A program made the position numbers and the translations under genes. A DNA stretch of 12,023 bases from an uncultured Porphyromonadaceae bacterium (GTDB taxonomy: Bacteria; Bacteroidota; Bacteroidia; Bacteroidales; Muribaculaceae), in the NCBI GenBank assembly GCA_947177605.1, contig CAMWUX010000013.1:1-12023 (forward strand), in the 5' to 3' direction. This document shows, piece by piece, positions 11,849 through 12,023 of the stretch. The notes beneath the pieces were generated by a model. That model was given only the letters and a program-made list of their open reading frames with translations, was not told where the DNA came from and did no database searches. Position 1 is the first letter of the stretch, and each line of letters begins with the position of its first letter.

Positions 11849-12023
11849 ATGCCCCATACCTATCATTTTAGAAACTTTCTCGGCGAGCCCCTGCCTCCCG
11901 AACTCCGACGCCTCTTCTCCAACCTCGAGCTGTGGCGCCAGAGAGGCGGAGCACGCCCAATGATAATACTCGAGCAGGGCGACCACAACGTAAGGTACTA
12001 CCTTGAGAAATACCTCCTCTACC
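11849..12023 (+). CDS. Hypothetical protein, N-terminal fragment (cut by right edge)
   Basis: From ATG at 11849 the frame is open for 58 codons to the window end, starting MPHTYHFRNFLGEPLPPEL. It continues with a basic stretch (WRQRGGARPM), then MIILEQGDHNVRYYLEKYLLY. I do not recognise a family. The supporting signs are uninterrupted reading, codon use like the neighbours, and a promoter with a long leader upstream. An overlapping minus-strand frame (11792-11986) has no support. No signal peptide or membrane segment is seen in the visible part. Confidence 0.6.
   Translation, partial: MPHTYHFRNFLGEPLPPELRRLFSNLELWRQRGGARPMIILEQGDHNVRYYLEKYLLY

Noticed and set aside
11792..11986. A 64-codon minus-strand frame at the right edge
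   Set aside because: It crosses the hairpin, lacks a promoter match, and competes with a plus-strand frame that follows a clear promoter and stays open to the window end.

Overview
The window looks like chromosomal DNA from a member of the Bacteroidales. The Muribaculaceae are a plausible family, but that is inference. Promoters carry the Bacteroidetes -7 box TAnnTTTG (TATCTTTG, TACTTTTG or TAACTTTG), and purine-rich Shine-Dalgarno sites are essentially absent. The housekeeping genes are Bacteroidetes-type: GldD and GldE, a type-IX-style secreted endonuclease I, and a ribF coupled to a HAD phosphatase. No rRNA, tRNA, CRISPR array or transposase gene was seen.

Left part (1-3040): the 3' end of frr (ribosome recycling factor) and its terminator are followed by two unrelated-looking 397-residue AAA ATPases of the AAA_14/DUF4143 type, each with its own promoter. 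The last 50 bp of frr plus its terminator occur twice, at 79-185 and 1484-1591, and bracket the first ATPase. The two copies are identical except for a 7/8-bp core. The second ATPase has a 29-bp-period repeat array in front of it. This is an accessory insertion site next to a core gene. A strong hairpin then separates it from the next, convergent gene.

Middle part (3041-6911): a minus-strand Lrp/AsnC regulator has a perfect dyad on its own -7 box. A minus-strand secreted endonuclease I follows, with a signal peptide, nuclease domain, two beta-sandwich-like regions and a type IX sorting tail. Back-to-back promoters then lead into a plus-strand pair: a HAD phosphatase, apparently leaderless, overlapping ribF (riboflavin kinase/FAD synthetase) by ATGA. 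The pairing suggests a flavin-related substrate for the phosphatase.

Second accessory insert (6912-9130): an AlbA_2 (Schlafen-type) plus HATPase regulator-like protein carries five perfect 12-bp repeats (NSTQ x5) in its linker. Next is a 146-residue lipoprotein with a C-terminal membrane segment, the topology of a phage unimolecular spanin, with no phage genes around it.

Right part (9104-12023): a minus-strand operon gldE-gldD-4'-phosphopantetheinyl transferase has overlapping genes and ends inside the small lipoprotein gene. Divergent from gldE is a roughly 290-bp leader region with two 9-bp-period repeat arrays and a tight hairpin, followed by a plus-strand gene of unknown function cut by the window edge. 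The promoter of that leader and the promoter of the spanin-like gene, 3 kb apart, share an identical 17-bp A/T dyad, a C-rich box and the same 26-bp spacing to TAACTTTG. This looks like a recurring promoter module.
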